The translations under genes and the position numbers were made by a program. Source: Corallococcus caeni (lineage in GTDB: Bacteria; Myxococcota; Myxococcia; Myxococcales; Myxococcaceae). Taken from it: 64,000 nt of DNA. This document shows, piece by piece, positions 1 through 8,051 of this stretch (positions are counted from its first letter, which is position 1; every line of letters starts with the position of its first letter). The stretch is taken from NCBI RefSeq assembly GCF_036245865.1, contig NZ_BTTW01000001.1, forward strand, positions 992,001 through 1,056,000, read 5' to 3'. Below the pieces are notes generated by a model. That model had not been told where the DNA came from. It did no database searches and saw only the letters and a program-made list of their open reading frames with translations.

Positions 1-999
1 CAATCAGCAGAACTTGCCGGTTCGCTAACAGCGAATCCGGTAGCCGCCGAACTTCGAGTTGTTAGCGAACAAAGCAATGCGCCAGGATTCGTAGCGACGG
101 CGTCATCAACGGATCACAAGTCAGTATCGTTCACCTTCATTAAAGCAACTGGCGACATTTTCGAATCGGAGATTCCCACCGCCCAAAACACGGAACCGAG
201 AATTCAAAAACGCGGAAAGCTTGTTGACTTCGACATAGACCCATTTGAATTCGAGATTCAGACAAAGGTGCACGCAGGCACCATCACAACAGGACTGCGC
301 TCAAACGCCGACTGGATTTGGCATGGCTCAAGAGGAGGGAACATCTCCAAAGCCTCACTCCCAACAACCCTGACTTCTTGGACCCCTACAGGCCCAGGCC
401 AGATTATTGGCATTGACTCATCTGGCTCTGGTCGAATCGGCTCATTCAGGCTAACCAACGGCAAATGGCAAATGGTCGACCACATTGGAGGGTTTATCGA
501 TCAAACCCCTGTCACAGAACTGGGATACCTACCTCAAACTTCGTTAATTGTCGCCATGAATGGCAAACACTCCGAAGGGGTGTCTCTCCGCGGCGACGGC
601 ACTTTCGGGGATCGAATTCCTGCGCCTCTCGCCTTTACATACGACACCACGCAAACAACGCTCAATGAGGCCGGCATGGGAGTGACAATATCCTCAACCA
701 ACATCCTGACAGCGATTGCAGCAGGAAAGATATTCACAATCCCCAAAGTAGCCGGAGATATTGATTCAATAGCAGTAGCATCATCGGCTCCTGTATTTTC
801 CGTCGTACTGCCGGACATGCGCCTGCTTACTGCAAAGTTCATGGCTGGCACCTGGATTTCGACTGAAAGCGCGTACTCCCCACTGCTAGAGGAAATGCCC
901 ACATCAATGCAATGGAGCCCCAACGGAAGAATACTTGTTGCTACTTTTGAGGCTGAGCGGTGGACCGTCTACCGGCCGTTTGGATTGGGAGCCAATTAA
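1..999 (+). CDS. Hypothetical beta-rich (propeller-like) protein, 5' end outside window
   Basis: The frame is open from base 1 to the TAA at 997-999, so the true start lies upstream; a GTG at 268 is possible but the coding character continues before it. The visible 332 residues are rich in short beta-strand-like segments and end in a WD40-like strand (SPNGRILVATF). No enzyme motif, signal peptide or membrane segment is visible in this part. The stop overlaps the ATG of the next gene (TAATG), so it is the upstream member of a translationally coupled three-gene unit. G+C and codon use (frequent ATA, AGA, TTA-type codons) are far from the GC-rich genes after 4.3 kb, which suggests horizontal acquisition. 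I do not recognise the family; the propeller idea is inference from texture only. Confidence 0.6.
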   Translation, partial: QSAELAGSLTANPVAAELRVVSEQSNAPGFVATASSTDHKSVSFTFIKATGDIFESEIPTAQNTEPRIQKRGKLVDFDIDPFEFEIQTKVHAGTITTGLRSNADWIWHGSRGGNISKASLPTTLTSWTPTGPGQIIGIDSSGSGRIGSFRLTNGKWQMVDHIGGFIDQTPVTELGYLPQTSLIVAMNGKHSEGVSLRGDGTFGDRIPAPLAFTYDTTQTTLNEAGMGVTISSTNILTAIAAGKIFTIPKVAGDIDSIAVASSAPVFSVVLPDMRLLTAKFMAGTWISTESAYSPLLEEMPTSMQWSPNGRILVATFEAERWTVYRPFGLGAN

Positions 1000-2252
1000 T
1001 GGACTACCAGAATTTCCTGCGCACCATCTTACCAGCTGGCGAGTGGTCAGACATTAATGTCGTCAATGGCGACGGCATGATGAATGGCCGAAACTGGGCG
1101 ACACTAGCAACTGCGCGTTGGCATCGAAAGGGAGGTGTAGCAGCCTTCATTAAATTTATTCATGCGGCTGGCCCGGCAGCAGGTCGAGAGACCCGCGATA
1201 TCACCGATGCGGAGCGCCTTCGACAGATTCTAATGCGTGTGCAGCGCATAGCTCAATCCCCCAGCATCCCATCAGTCGCCGTTCTTGACGCCAGAATGAT
1301 ACTAGACAAGGGCCTGCTCCTGGCAATGGAGCAGGTAACCGTCATACAGACTCTAGTCGACAAAGGGCTTGCGACTCCCGATCTAGCCATCACCATTCTG
1401 CGCGATCTTGATCCAGACATCGAGGCGGGTGCGCAGAAATGGCATCATTTCGACGTATGTGCGAGGAATCTGGGACTCACAAATGGCGGCAAGCCCGTAT
1501 ATTTAGACATCGAAAGCATTTACTTTGAAGATGCAGGCCGCATCCCAGTCACCCTACCCGCCTTCAAGGCATGGCGACTACCCAGTCCATTGAAGGCAGA
1601 GGTCGTCAACACCAACAATTTCGACGGCCAGGCAATCCACTTAAACACCGACCTCGCCACGCGCAAAATAAAATCAGAAATCATGCTTGTTGCGGCAGAA
1701 TGCTGCCTTGGCCCAATCCCATACCCCATCGACCCACTTGACTGGCTTAAATCCTTCAAGCAGAACACATACGCAATTGCACTTCTCGATGCATATAGCC
1801 GCCTTATCGCAGGCCAAAGCGTAAGTCTCACCACTCTAGCGTCAACCCTGCGCTCGGCCGGGCCAATTGAGGCCCCCTTCCCCCCGCCCCTTGCGGCACC
1901 AGTCGCGCAGCAAACAAAGGATGCGACGGCTGTTTTTCCACGACCAACCAGTCCATCCGAGAACGGTGACTGGCAAGCTCTGCACGCCACTCTAACTGAG
2001 CAGGCACGTGCGCTCAGGCGCGCCGAGCTAAACGAAACCAAGCGAACTAACTATCGGACACAACTCGAGGACATTGCGAATCGATTCCCCGAAGCCCTGC
2101 CTGTCTGGAATGAACTACTGCTGCTCGCAATTTCATACGAAAGAGATCGCGACAATGCCCTCTCCGTCGTCAACAGGGCACTAAGCTTCCATCGCGACAA
2201 CAAAGACCTGCAGCATTGGAAGCAAATTCTTTCCGCATGGAGTGCTGAGTAA
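999..2252 (+). CDS. Protein kinase-fold protein (atypical, HxDxxxxN loop)
   Basis: 417 residues from the ATG at 999, which overlaps the preceding stop; a GTG at 960 is in frame but would overlap more. Visible kinase-like landmarks are a beta3-type Lys (AFIKF, K52), a hinge-like AMEQV near 109-113, a catalytic-loop pattern HHFDVCARN (H150, D152, N157) and a metal-binding-loop counterpart YLDIES (D170) in place of DFG. This order and spacing fit the eukaryotic-like or aminoglycoside-kinase fold, but there is no clear glycine loop, so activity is uncertain. The C-terminal 130 residues are helical and TPR-like (about 325-417). It overlaps the next gene as TAATG. The substrate is unknown. Its place between a beta-rich protein and a helical-tail protein in a foreign-composition block suggests a conflict-type cassette, by inference. 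Confidence 0.7.
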   Translation: MDYQNFLRTILPAGEWSDINVVNGDGMMNGRNWATLATARWHRKGGVAAFIKFIHAAGPAAGRETRDITDAERLRQILMRVQRIAQSPSIPSVAVLDARMILDKGLLLAMEQVTVIQTLVDKGLATPDLAITILRDLDPDIEAGAQKWHHFDVCARNLGLTNGGKPVYLDIESIYFEDAGRIPVTLPAFKAWRLPSPLKAEVVNTNNFDGQAIHLNTDLATRKIKSEIMLVAAECCLGPIPYPIDPLDWLKSFKQNTYAIALLDAYSRLIAGQSVSLTTLASTLRSAGPIEAPFPPPLAAPVAQQTKDATAVFPRPTSPSENGDWQALHATLTEQARALRRAELNETKRTNYRTQLEDIANRFPEALPVWNELLLLAISYERDRDNALSVVNRALSFHRDNKDLQHWKQILSAWSAE

Positions 2253-3172
2253 TGCTCAACGAAACCCCGCACAACCCACTAGATGCAATCGTAAGCGTCT
2301 GGACGAAGGGTTTTCGCATTTCAGAAGACAGCGACGAATTCCAGAGAATCGTCCCAGCGAAGGACGACTTCCTCCTCACACTCGAAGGGGAACTGCACAA
2401 ATTTAAATCATGGCCGTCTGTACTCGAACCCCTCTACGGACTCCCCAACCATGAACTATCCAATCAGCGATGCATGCTTGTACGCTCTGATGAAATCGGC
2501 ATGATGGCCGCAGAGCGATACGAAGACAAACATGGACGTCCAAACCTAGTCATCGTCCTCGCAACCTCTCGAATCGACTGGCGCGACCACGAACTCGGCA
2601 AAAATATTGCTCGACTGTCTAACTTAACAGGAAGACTGTCGACCCATTTCGCGGCAACATTTCGACGCAATCCAGCCGAAATACAAACACAACTCAGAGC
2701 CTCGACATTTCTGACAGACAGGAAATTCAACATCACCGAAGAACCTACCGGCGCGACGACCGACTGGGCAATGGTGATTGAGTCCGTTCGCAAGTGGAAA
2801 GGTGTCCAAGGCGTTTCTACCGCCAAGCTTGCCACTCTCGGTGCAAACGTAGTCCTTGGCACTCGCAGTGAGGCGGAGCGAGCGGGCGCCAAGATTGACG
2901 GCTACATAGACACTCGAAATTTTCAGATAATTCCGTTAAGTAGCGCATTGACGCCGTGGGCAAAGCCAGAAGAAAACTTGCCCGCCAAATCCACTCCGAT
3001 TGAGCCAATTCTTCCGCCCAATCCTCCACAACCGAGTTACGAGTATTTGGTGTCGATTGACAAGAGCCTGGATGAAATCAACAAGTCAATCACTCGCATT
3101 GCTGACGTCGTCCTCGACCTGTCAGACGGAGTCCTGCGGCTTCTCTCAGGGAACTACCGGCGCCCCAAATAA
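2252..3172 (+). CDS. Hypothetical protein, third gene of the G+C-poor cassette
   Basis: 306 residues; the ATG overlaps the stop of the kinase-like gene (TAATG), so expression is probably coupled. I do not recognise a family. There is no signal peptide or membrane segment. A Pro-rich linker (about 240-262) leads to an amphipathic helical tail (263-300) that could be a coiled-coil or docking helix. The N-terminal 200 residues are mixed alpha/beta. Codon use matches the two upstream genes and differs from the rest of the window. About 55 bases after its stop the IS630-related segment begins, so this is the last gene of the imported block. Confidence 0.6.
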   Translation: MLNETPHNPLDAIVSVWTKGFRISEDSDEFQRIVPAKDDFLLTLEGELHKFKSWPSVLEPLYGLPNHELSNQRCMLVRSDEIGMMAAERYEDKHGRPNLVIVLATSRIDWRDHELGKNIARLSNLTGRLSTHFAATFRRNPAEIQTQLRASTFLTDRKFNITEEPTGATTDWAMVIESVRKWKGVQGVSTAKLATLGANVVLGTRSEAERAGAKIDGYIDTRNFQIIPLSSALTPWAKPEENLPAKSTPIEPILPPNPPQPSYEYLVSIDKSLDEINKSITRIADVVLDLSDGVLRLLSGNYRRPK

Positions 3173-3228
3173 GAGAAGGAGTCTAGTACATCGGCACAGA
3201 GGTTTTGACCGGTTGATATAGGCCCTGC

Positions 3229-3483
3229 CTATCGCAGGATGGGCAGGGCTTCGGGCCGCACGAGCAATTCAATACTGCGGGCTTGGCCGGCGCTGCGCCG
3301 GATGAGGCCTAGGCGTTCAAGCTCCAGCACCATGCGGTGCACGGTGGGCGGGCTGGTGCCGAAATGGCGCTGCATGTCGGCCTCGGCTGGCGCCCGTCGG
3401 TGGATACGCGAGTAGGCGTAGATGAAGGCCAGGTACTGGCCCTGTAGTTCCGTGAAGCGCGGTGGGTCGGAGGGAGTCGACAC
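3229..3483 (-). CDS. Small LexA-type winged-helix DNA-binding protein
   Basis: 84 residues from a GTG at 3483. It resembles the N-terminal DNA-binding domain of LexA: helix 1 (ELQGQYLAFIYAYSRIHRR), then a helix-turn-helix with TSPPTVHRMVLELERLGLI (about 43-61) and a wing. There is no LexA autoprotease domain, so it is a stand-alone binding domain. It diverges from the transposase gene with 52 bases between the two starts, so it could repress the transposase promoter; that is inference. Longer in-frame starts exist upstream to 3753 but would run antisense through the transposase. Confidence 0.6.
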   Translation of the reverse strand: MSTPSDPPRFTELQGQYLAFIYAYSRIHRRAPAEADMQRHFGTSPPTVHRMVLELERLGLIRRSAGQARSIELLVRPEALPILR

Positions 3484-3535
3484 GAGGTGCCCGTGGGTAG
3501 TCCGTCTCCACCGTTTGCTGGAGCGCAGGACGCCC

Positions 3536-4130
3536 ATGAATGTACGCCACAATGTGACCCTCACCGCAGAGGAGAAGCAGGAGTTGGAGGCCCTGGTAGC
3601 CGGGGGTACCGCGCGCGTACGCCACGTCAAGCGCGCCCAGGTGCTGCTGGCCGCACACGCCCAGCGCACCGACGAGGCCATCGCAAAAAGCGTGCAGGTG
3701 GGCCTCTCCACCATCTTCCGAGCGAAGAGCCGGTTCGTGGAAGGAGGCGTCAAGCACGCGCTCTACGACAAGCAGCGCGCGGGGGCGGAGCGCAAGTTGA
3801 GTGGCAAGGAGGAAGCCCTGCTGGTAGCCACCGCGTGCTCGGGGCCGCCAGCAGGACGGGCGCGCTGGACGCTTCAGTTGCTCGCCGACGAGATGGTTCG
3901 GCTGACCGAGCACGAGGGCCTCTCGCGCGAGACGGTGCGCCGACGCCTGGAGGAGAACGAGCTGAAGCCATGGCAGAAGCGCATGTGGTGCATCCCCAAG
4001 GTGGATGCCGAGTACGTGGCGCGCATGGAGGACGTGCTGGAGTTGTACGCAGCCCCTGCGGACAAGGCGCTCCCGTTGGTGTGCTTCGACGAGACGCCGG
4101 TGCAGCTCATCGGCGAGGCGCGCACGCCTG
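3536..4130 (+). pseudogene. Truncated IS630-family transposase
   Basis: About 198 residues of an IS630-type transposase survive, against roughly 330-350 for an intact protein. Visible parts are the N-terminal helix-turn-helix region (RHVKRAQVLLAAH, then STIFRAKSRFVEGG), a second HTH-like segment ([19 protein letters not shown]) and the first catalytic aspartate in [10 protein letters not shown] (residues 182-191). The second Asp and the Glu of the DDE triad are missing. The frame stays open to about 4939, but residues after EAR at about 4128 do not look like transposase and derive from other genes read in the wrong frame. The start is the ATG at 3536; no strong ribosome binding site is visible. 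It is not expected to be active. Confidence 0.75.
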
Positions 4131-4304
4131 ACCCACCAACTCCGCGTCCACGCGGCCCATCCCCTGGGCCTGGGCGCACCCATCGTGGGAGATCCGCTGT
4201 ACGGACACGCGGGCCTGCGCCTGCACCTGCACGCCGAGACGCTGTCCTTCACGCACCCGGCGACGGGGCAGCGCGTGTCCTTCACCCGCGCCGCCCCGTT
4301 CTGA
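4131..4304 (+). pseudogene. 3' fragment of an RluA-family pseudouridine synthase gene
   Basis: In the frame ending at TGA 4302-4304, 57 codons match the C-terminal end of RluA-type rRNA pseudouridine synthases: [13 protein letters not shown], then [11 protein letters not shown], then [13 protein letters not shown] and the closing strand. The catalytic HRLD-containing part and everything upstream are absent. Immediately before codon THQ the frame reads out of the transposase remnant, so the join is a breakpoint. The rest of the gene was either deleted or lies to the left of the imported block outside this window. It is unlikely to be functional. Confidence 0.75.
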
Positions 4305-4314
4305 AGCGCCCGCG

Positions 4315-5220
4315 TCAGTTGACGAGCAGCACCTTGACCACGCCGCTCTGCTCCGCGACCTTCTGGGCCTCGCGCGCGTCGTCCAGCTTGAACGTCCGGC
4401 TGATGGGGATGACCAGGTCGCCCTTCGCGGCGCTCTCGGCGAGCTGCGAGAGTCGGTGCGCATCCGGGTGGGCCATGAAGCTGCGCACGACGAGCCACTT
4501 CTCCTTCGCGCCCTTCGGCTCTCCCACCACGCTGCCCACCGTTCCACCGTGCTTCACCTTGCCGAGCACCGCCGCGACGGCCTCGCCGCCCACCGTGTCC
4601 GCCACCGCGTCCAGCGTGGGCAGCTTCGCCACGTCCTTCGGATCATCCAGCGCGACGACGCCGTCCACGCCCAGCGTCCGGGCCTCGTCCACCTGCTTCT
4701 TCCGCACGCCCGCCCAGATGTGCGCGCCCCGCGCCCGCGCCGCGAAGATGGCGGAGCGTCCCACCGCGCCCAGCGCGCCCGTGACGAGCACCGTGTCCCC
4801 CTGCGAGGGCCGCACGTGCTCCTCGATGAGCTGCGTGCCCGTCAGCGTCACCAGCGGCAGCGCCGCGGCGTCCTTCAGGTCCAGATTGTCAGGCACCTTC
4901 GCCCAGCACTCCGTGGGCGCGACCACCGTCTCCGCGTAGCCGGCGTTCACCAGCCCCATCACGCGGTCGCCCGGCTCGAAGGCCTCCACGCCCGTGCCCA
5001 CCTCGACGACCTCACCGGCCACGTCGCGGCCGAGGATGGCGGGGAACTTCAGGTCCATCCGCCCCTTCATGTCCCCCCGGCGGATCTTCCAGTCCACCGG
5101 GTTGATGCTCGCGGCGGTGACGCGGACCTTCAGCTCGCCCGGCCCCACCTTCGGCTCGGGCATGTCCTGCACCGCGAGCACGTCCACGTCCCCATAGCCT
5201 TTCAGCACGACCGCTTTCAT
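4315..5220 (-). CDS. Zinc-independent MDR family NADP-dependent oxidoreductase (quinone reductase-like)
   Basis: 301 residues from ATG 5220 (MKAVVLKGYG). It has the N-terminal GroES-like domain (SINPVDWKIRRGDMKG, then GRDVAGEVVEVG) and a Rossmann domain with the nucleotide-binding VLVTGALGAVGR motif near 145-156. The zinc-ligand Cys and His of true alcohol dehydrogenases are lacking, so it belongs to the zinc-independent quinone oxidoreductase branch, reducing quinones, enones or aldehydes with NADPH. The substrate is unknown. Length is near the family norm. It converges with the RluA fragment (10 bases between stops) and lies downstream of the hydrolase gene on the same strand with a 175-base gap, so co-transcription is uncertain. 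Confidence 0.85.
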   Translation of the reverse strand: MKAVVLKGYGDVDVLAVQDMPEPKVGPGELKVRVTAASINPVDWKIRRGDMKGRMDLKFPAILGRDVAGEVVEVGTGVEAFEPGDRVMGLVNAGYAETVVAPTECWAKVPDNLDLKDAAALPLVTLTGTQLIEEHVRPSQGDTVLVTGALGAVGRSAIFAARARGAHIWAGVRKKQVDEARTLGVDGVVALDDPKDVAKLPTLDAVADTVGGEAVAAVLGKVKHGGTVGSVVGEPKGAKEKWLVVRSFMAHPDAHRLSQLAESAAKGDLVIPISRTFKLDDAREAQKVAEQSGVVKVLLVN

Positions 5221-5395
5221 CCGGGCCTCCACACAGGCGAGCGAGGGAAGACAACTCCAACGTCGGCCCAACGGTAAGCACCCACGAAGGGGGCGCCATC
5301 GTCGCCGTGCGGTCGCCCCGCCTCCTGCTCCCCGATGCATGCCAGCGTGGAAGCAGGCAGCCCCGCGCTTGACCGGGGGGAATACGCGGTCGCCG

Positions 5396-6502
5396 TCAGC
5401 GGGGCTGGAACTCCAGCGCCTCGCGCAGCACCGGGTAGGTGTCCTCGGCGGCGGTGCTGCCCATGAACGTGTCCAGGTGGCCGTAGCCGGGCAGCATGCG
5501 GCGCTGGTACCAGCGCGCGCCGTTCGCCTCGCGCAGCCACTGGAAGGTGCGCTCCGTGGAGGACGGCAGGTACGTGCGGTTCTGCTCGCTGGAGACGAAC
5601 GTGATGGGCCGCTGGAAGGGCCGCGGGTCCAGGTAGTCCGGCGGACGCGCCTGTCCGTAGCGCAGCAGGTTGCCCGCGCGGCCGTGGTCGAACTTCACCG
5701 CGTGACCGCCGCGCGCCAGCTGCCCCAGGTGGCGGAACGTCAGCAGGTTGCAGCGGCCGAACTGCTCCTCCAGCCGCGCGTGCGTCTCCGCGTTGAGCCG
5801 CGCGTGCCGGTACAGCCGCCCGTACATGAATGACAGCCGGTGGCACACCGGGCTGTCGCACTCCATCCGCAGGAAGCCCGCCACCTTCGTGAACGCGGCC
5901 TGGAACAGCGGCGTGCGGGACGCCTCGTCCGGCGTGAGCGAGTCCAGCCCCGCGTCCAGCAGCTCCGGCACGCGCAAGAGCGCCTTGAAGCGCGTGGCGG
6001 CCGGCGTGTGGTGGTGCAGCGCCACCTGCGACGCCACCACGGTGCGCACGTCCGACAGGTGCCCCGCGGCCATGGACATGAAGAACGCCGCGGACCCCGC
6101 GCAGTGCACCACCGCCTGCACCGACTCCGCGCCCGTGATTTCACGCACGCGCCGCACCGCCGCCGGCATGTCGTGGTCCGCCGCGTCGTCCAGCGTGAAC
6201 TGGCGCAGGGGCAGCTGCACGCTGGCGCGCCAGTCCAGCAGCCACGTGTCGTAGCCGTGGCGCACCAGGTGCTGGACGAAGTTCTCCTTCAGCGTGGGCA
6301 GCATGAACATGCCGCTCCACACGCCCGCGCCGTGCACCAGCAGCACCGGCCCCTTCGTGCCCCCCACGTAGCGGGTGAGCCTGAGGGGCACGCCGTCGCC
6401 CGCGAGGAAGTCGTACCGCTCCGGGACGGGCAGACCCTTGAGGGTCACGTCCTGCGACAGCGTCCGCGACACCGCCGCGCCGCTTCGGTAATCAAAAGCC
6501 AT
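5396..6502 (-). CDS. Alpha/beta hydrolase with Cys nucleophile position
   Basis: 368 residues. Alpha/beta hydrolase fold: oxyanion segment VLLVHGAG (53-60), nucleophile elbow VVHCAGS (131-137) and a C-terminal GYGHLDTF with the presumed catalytic His342. The usual Ser of GxSxG is Cys134 and the first Gly is Val, so it may act as a thiol hydrolase or have altered activity. There is no signal peptide, so it is probably cytoplasmic. Its start overlaps the stop of the GMC oxidoreductase gene by 11 bases, and it is the last of three co-directional genes. In some actinobacteria related hydrolase and GMC domains occur fused in one protein, which supports a joint role in sterol-, lipid- or terpenoid-type metabolism (inference). 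Confidence 0.8.
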   Translation of the reverse strand: MAFDYRSGAAVSRTLSQDVTLKGLPVPERYDFLAGDGVPLRLTRYVGGTKGPVLLVHGAGVWSGMFMLPTLKENFVQHLVRHGYDTWLLDWRASVQLPLRQFTLDDAADHDMPAAVRRVREITGAESVQAVVHCAGSAAFFMSMAAGHLSDVRTVVASQVALHHHTPAATRFKALLRVPELLDAGLDSLTPDEASRTPLFQAAFTKVAGFLRMECDSPVCHRLSFMYGRLYRHARLNAETHARLEEQFGRCNLLTFRHLGQLARGGHAVKFDHGRAGNLLRYGQARPPDYLDPRPFQRPITFVSSEQNRTYLPSSTERTFQWLREANGARWYQRRMLPGYGHLDTFMGSTAAEDTYPVLREALEFQPR

Positions 6503-8039
6503 GGGCCACCGCCTCCGCGATGCGCTCGGCCACCGCGCTGATGGTCATCACCGGATGGAAACCGATGGACGTGGGGATGACGGAGCCATCCGCCACGTAC
6601 AGTCCGGGGTAGTTGAACACTTCGCCTTCCTTTGACACCACGCCCCGGGCCGGCGACTCCGCCAGGTGCGCCCCGCCCAGCGAGTGCACCGTGAAAGGCC
6701 GGCGGAACAGCTCCCAGGTGACGAGCGGCGCGAACGTGCCGCCATACTGCGATGCCAGCTCACGCATCGCGTCCGTCATCCGGTTCACCAGGGCCACGTT
6801 CTCGTTCGCGTAGTCCCACTCGATGTCCAGCCGGTCGCCCTTGAGCACCATGTGCCCGTTTGCGTTGTCCTGACCAATGGCGAACAGGTTGCTCGTGTGC
6901 GCGGGGTCCACGCCGGCGCCCAGCGGCTTGTTGAACAGCCCCTTGGCGAACGCGCCGTGCATCAGCGGCCACAGCTTCGTCCACAGCGGGGAACCCACGC
7001 CGCCCAGCAGCCCCAGCCGAGGCTGCCCCATCCCCGCGAGCACCGCTGTCGCCGGCTGGTTGAACGTGGCCGTCACCATGGTGAAGCGCGGCGCGGCGTC
7101 GAAGAAGCGCATCACCGTGGCCACGTCCGGGCCCGCCCAGGGAAGGATCTCCTCGCGGCTGCCGTGCAGCGAGCCCAGGAAGTCGCCGTTGCCGGAGTAG
7201 CCCTTGCCCAGCCACTCGCTCACCAGCGGCAGCGTGCGGGCCCGGTCGCGGCTGCGCAGCAATATCTCCACCGTGCCCAGCGCCCCGGCGGACAGCACCA
7301 CGCGGCTGCCCTCCACGGACGTCTTCTCCCCGGTGGCCAGGTCCTGGAAGTGCACGCGGTAGCCGCCCGCCACGCGCTGCACGTGGGACACGGACAGGCC
7401 CGGCCACACCGTGGCGCCCAGCTTCTCCGCGCGCGCCAGGTAGGTGAGGTCCAGGGTGTTCTTCGCGCCGTGCTGGCAGCCGAACTCGCACTCCGCGCAG
7501 CGCTGGCACGCCTTGCGGCCCGGGGCGGAGGGCTCCGTCCAGGAGACGGCCTCGTCCGGGTCGAACGTCTGGCGGCCCATGCGCCGGGCGGCCTGCTGGA
7601 ACAGGTCGCGCTTCTTCAGCGGGATGGACGCGGGGAACGGCTTCACGTCCAGCTCGCGCGCCACCTTGTCGTAGTAGGGGTCCAACGCCTCGCGACTGAA
7701 GCCCCGGGGCCAGCGCGGGTGGTCGAAGACGATGGGGTCCGGCCGCACGTGCACGTTGGCGTAGATGAGCGACCCGCCGCCCACGCCGCTCGCCGTCACC
7801 GTGCCGATGCCGGACAGGAAGCGCACGTCGTAGAGCCCCCGCGCCTCCGGGCGGACCGGGTGGTGCCAGAGCAGCTCATCCGCGCGCGTGACGTCCCGGG
7901 GGAACTGGCCCGGGGCATACCGGCGGCCCCGCTCCAGCACCGCCACGGACTTGCCCGCCTGCGCCAGCCGGAGCGCGGTGATGGAGCCACCGAAGCCGGA
8001 GCCCACCACCACCACGTCGTAACGCTTCGCCATGCCCAC
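6492..8039 (-). CDS. GMC family FAD oxidoreductase (cholesterol oxidase-like) with ferredoxin-like Cys cluster
   Basis: 515 residues. The FAD-binding Rossmann motif VVVGSGFGGS is at 10-19 and the second GMC signature region SGVGGGSLIYANVHV follows. A CX2CX2CX3C motif (CQRCAECEFGC) sits in the middle, and the C-terminal GMC region ends with HSLGGAHLAE and the FAD-closing GLYVADGSVIPTSIGFHP. It oxidises an alcohol, probably of a sterol- or lipid-like substrate. The Cys cluster suggests an iron-sulfur centre and electron transfer to an acceptor other than oxygen. There is no signal peptide. The stop overlaps the hydrolase start, and 12 bases separate it from the upstream GMC gene, so the three form an operon. 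An alternative start is the Met at residue 3. Confidence 0.85.
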   Translation of the reverse strand: MGMAKRYDVVVVGSGFGGSITALRLAQAGKSVAVLERGRRYAPGQFPRDVTRADELLWHHPVRPEARGLYDVRFLSGIGTVTASGVGGGSLIYANVHVRPDPIVFDHPRWPRGFSREALDPYYDKVARELDVKPFPASIPLKKRDLFQQAARRMGRQTFDPDEAVSWTEPSAPGRKACQRCAECEFGCQHGAKNTLDLTYLARAEKLGATVWPGLSVSHVQRVAGGYRVHFQDLATGEKTSVEGSRVVLSAGALGTVEILLRSRDRARTLPLVSEWLGKGYSGNGDFLGSLHGSREEILPWAGPDVATVMRFFDAAPRFTMVTATFNQPATAVLAGMGQPRLGLLGGVGSPLWTKLWPLMHGAFAKGLFNKPLGAGVDPAHTSNLFAIGQDNANGHMVLKGDRLDIEWDYANENVALVNRMTDAMRELASQYGGTFAPLVTWELFRRPFTVHSLGGAHLAESPARGVVSKEGEVFNYPGLYVADGSVIPTSIGFHPVMTISAVAERIAEAVAHGF

Positions 8040-8051
8040 GGTGAGCCCCCC

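Larger units (their letters stand above)
3229..4130. mobile_element. IS630-type insertion sequence remnant (right part lost)
   Basis: The segment holds a small winged-helix gene on the minus strand and, divergent from it, the N-terminal part of an IS630-family transposase on the plus strand. G+C jumps from about 50% to over 65% on entering it. Transposase similarity stops near 4130, exactly where a different protein family (RluA) continues in another frame, so the right end of the element is missing. I could not define terminal inverted repeats or the TA target duplication expected for this family. The limits given are those of the recognisable genes, not proven element ends. Confidence 0.6.

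Noticed and set aside
3197..3215. A 19-base sequence near the IS630 remnant that recurs with one mismatch at 61370-61388, including TTGACC
   Set aside because: One near-match of this length is expected by chance in 64 kb; no shared structure around it.
4131..4939. Continuation of the transposase frame to 4939 (Thr/Ser-rich tail)
   Set aside because: It reads RluA and MDR genes out of frame; no transposase similarity after about 4130.
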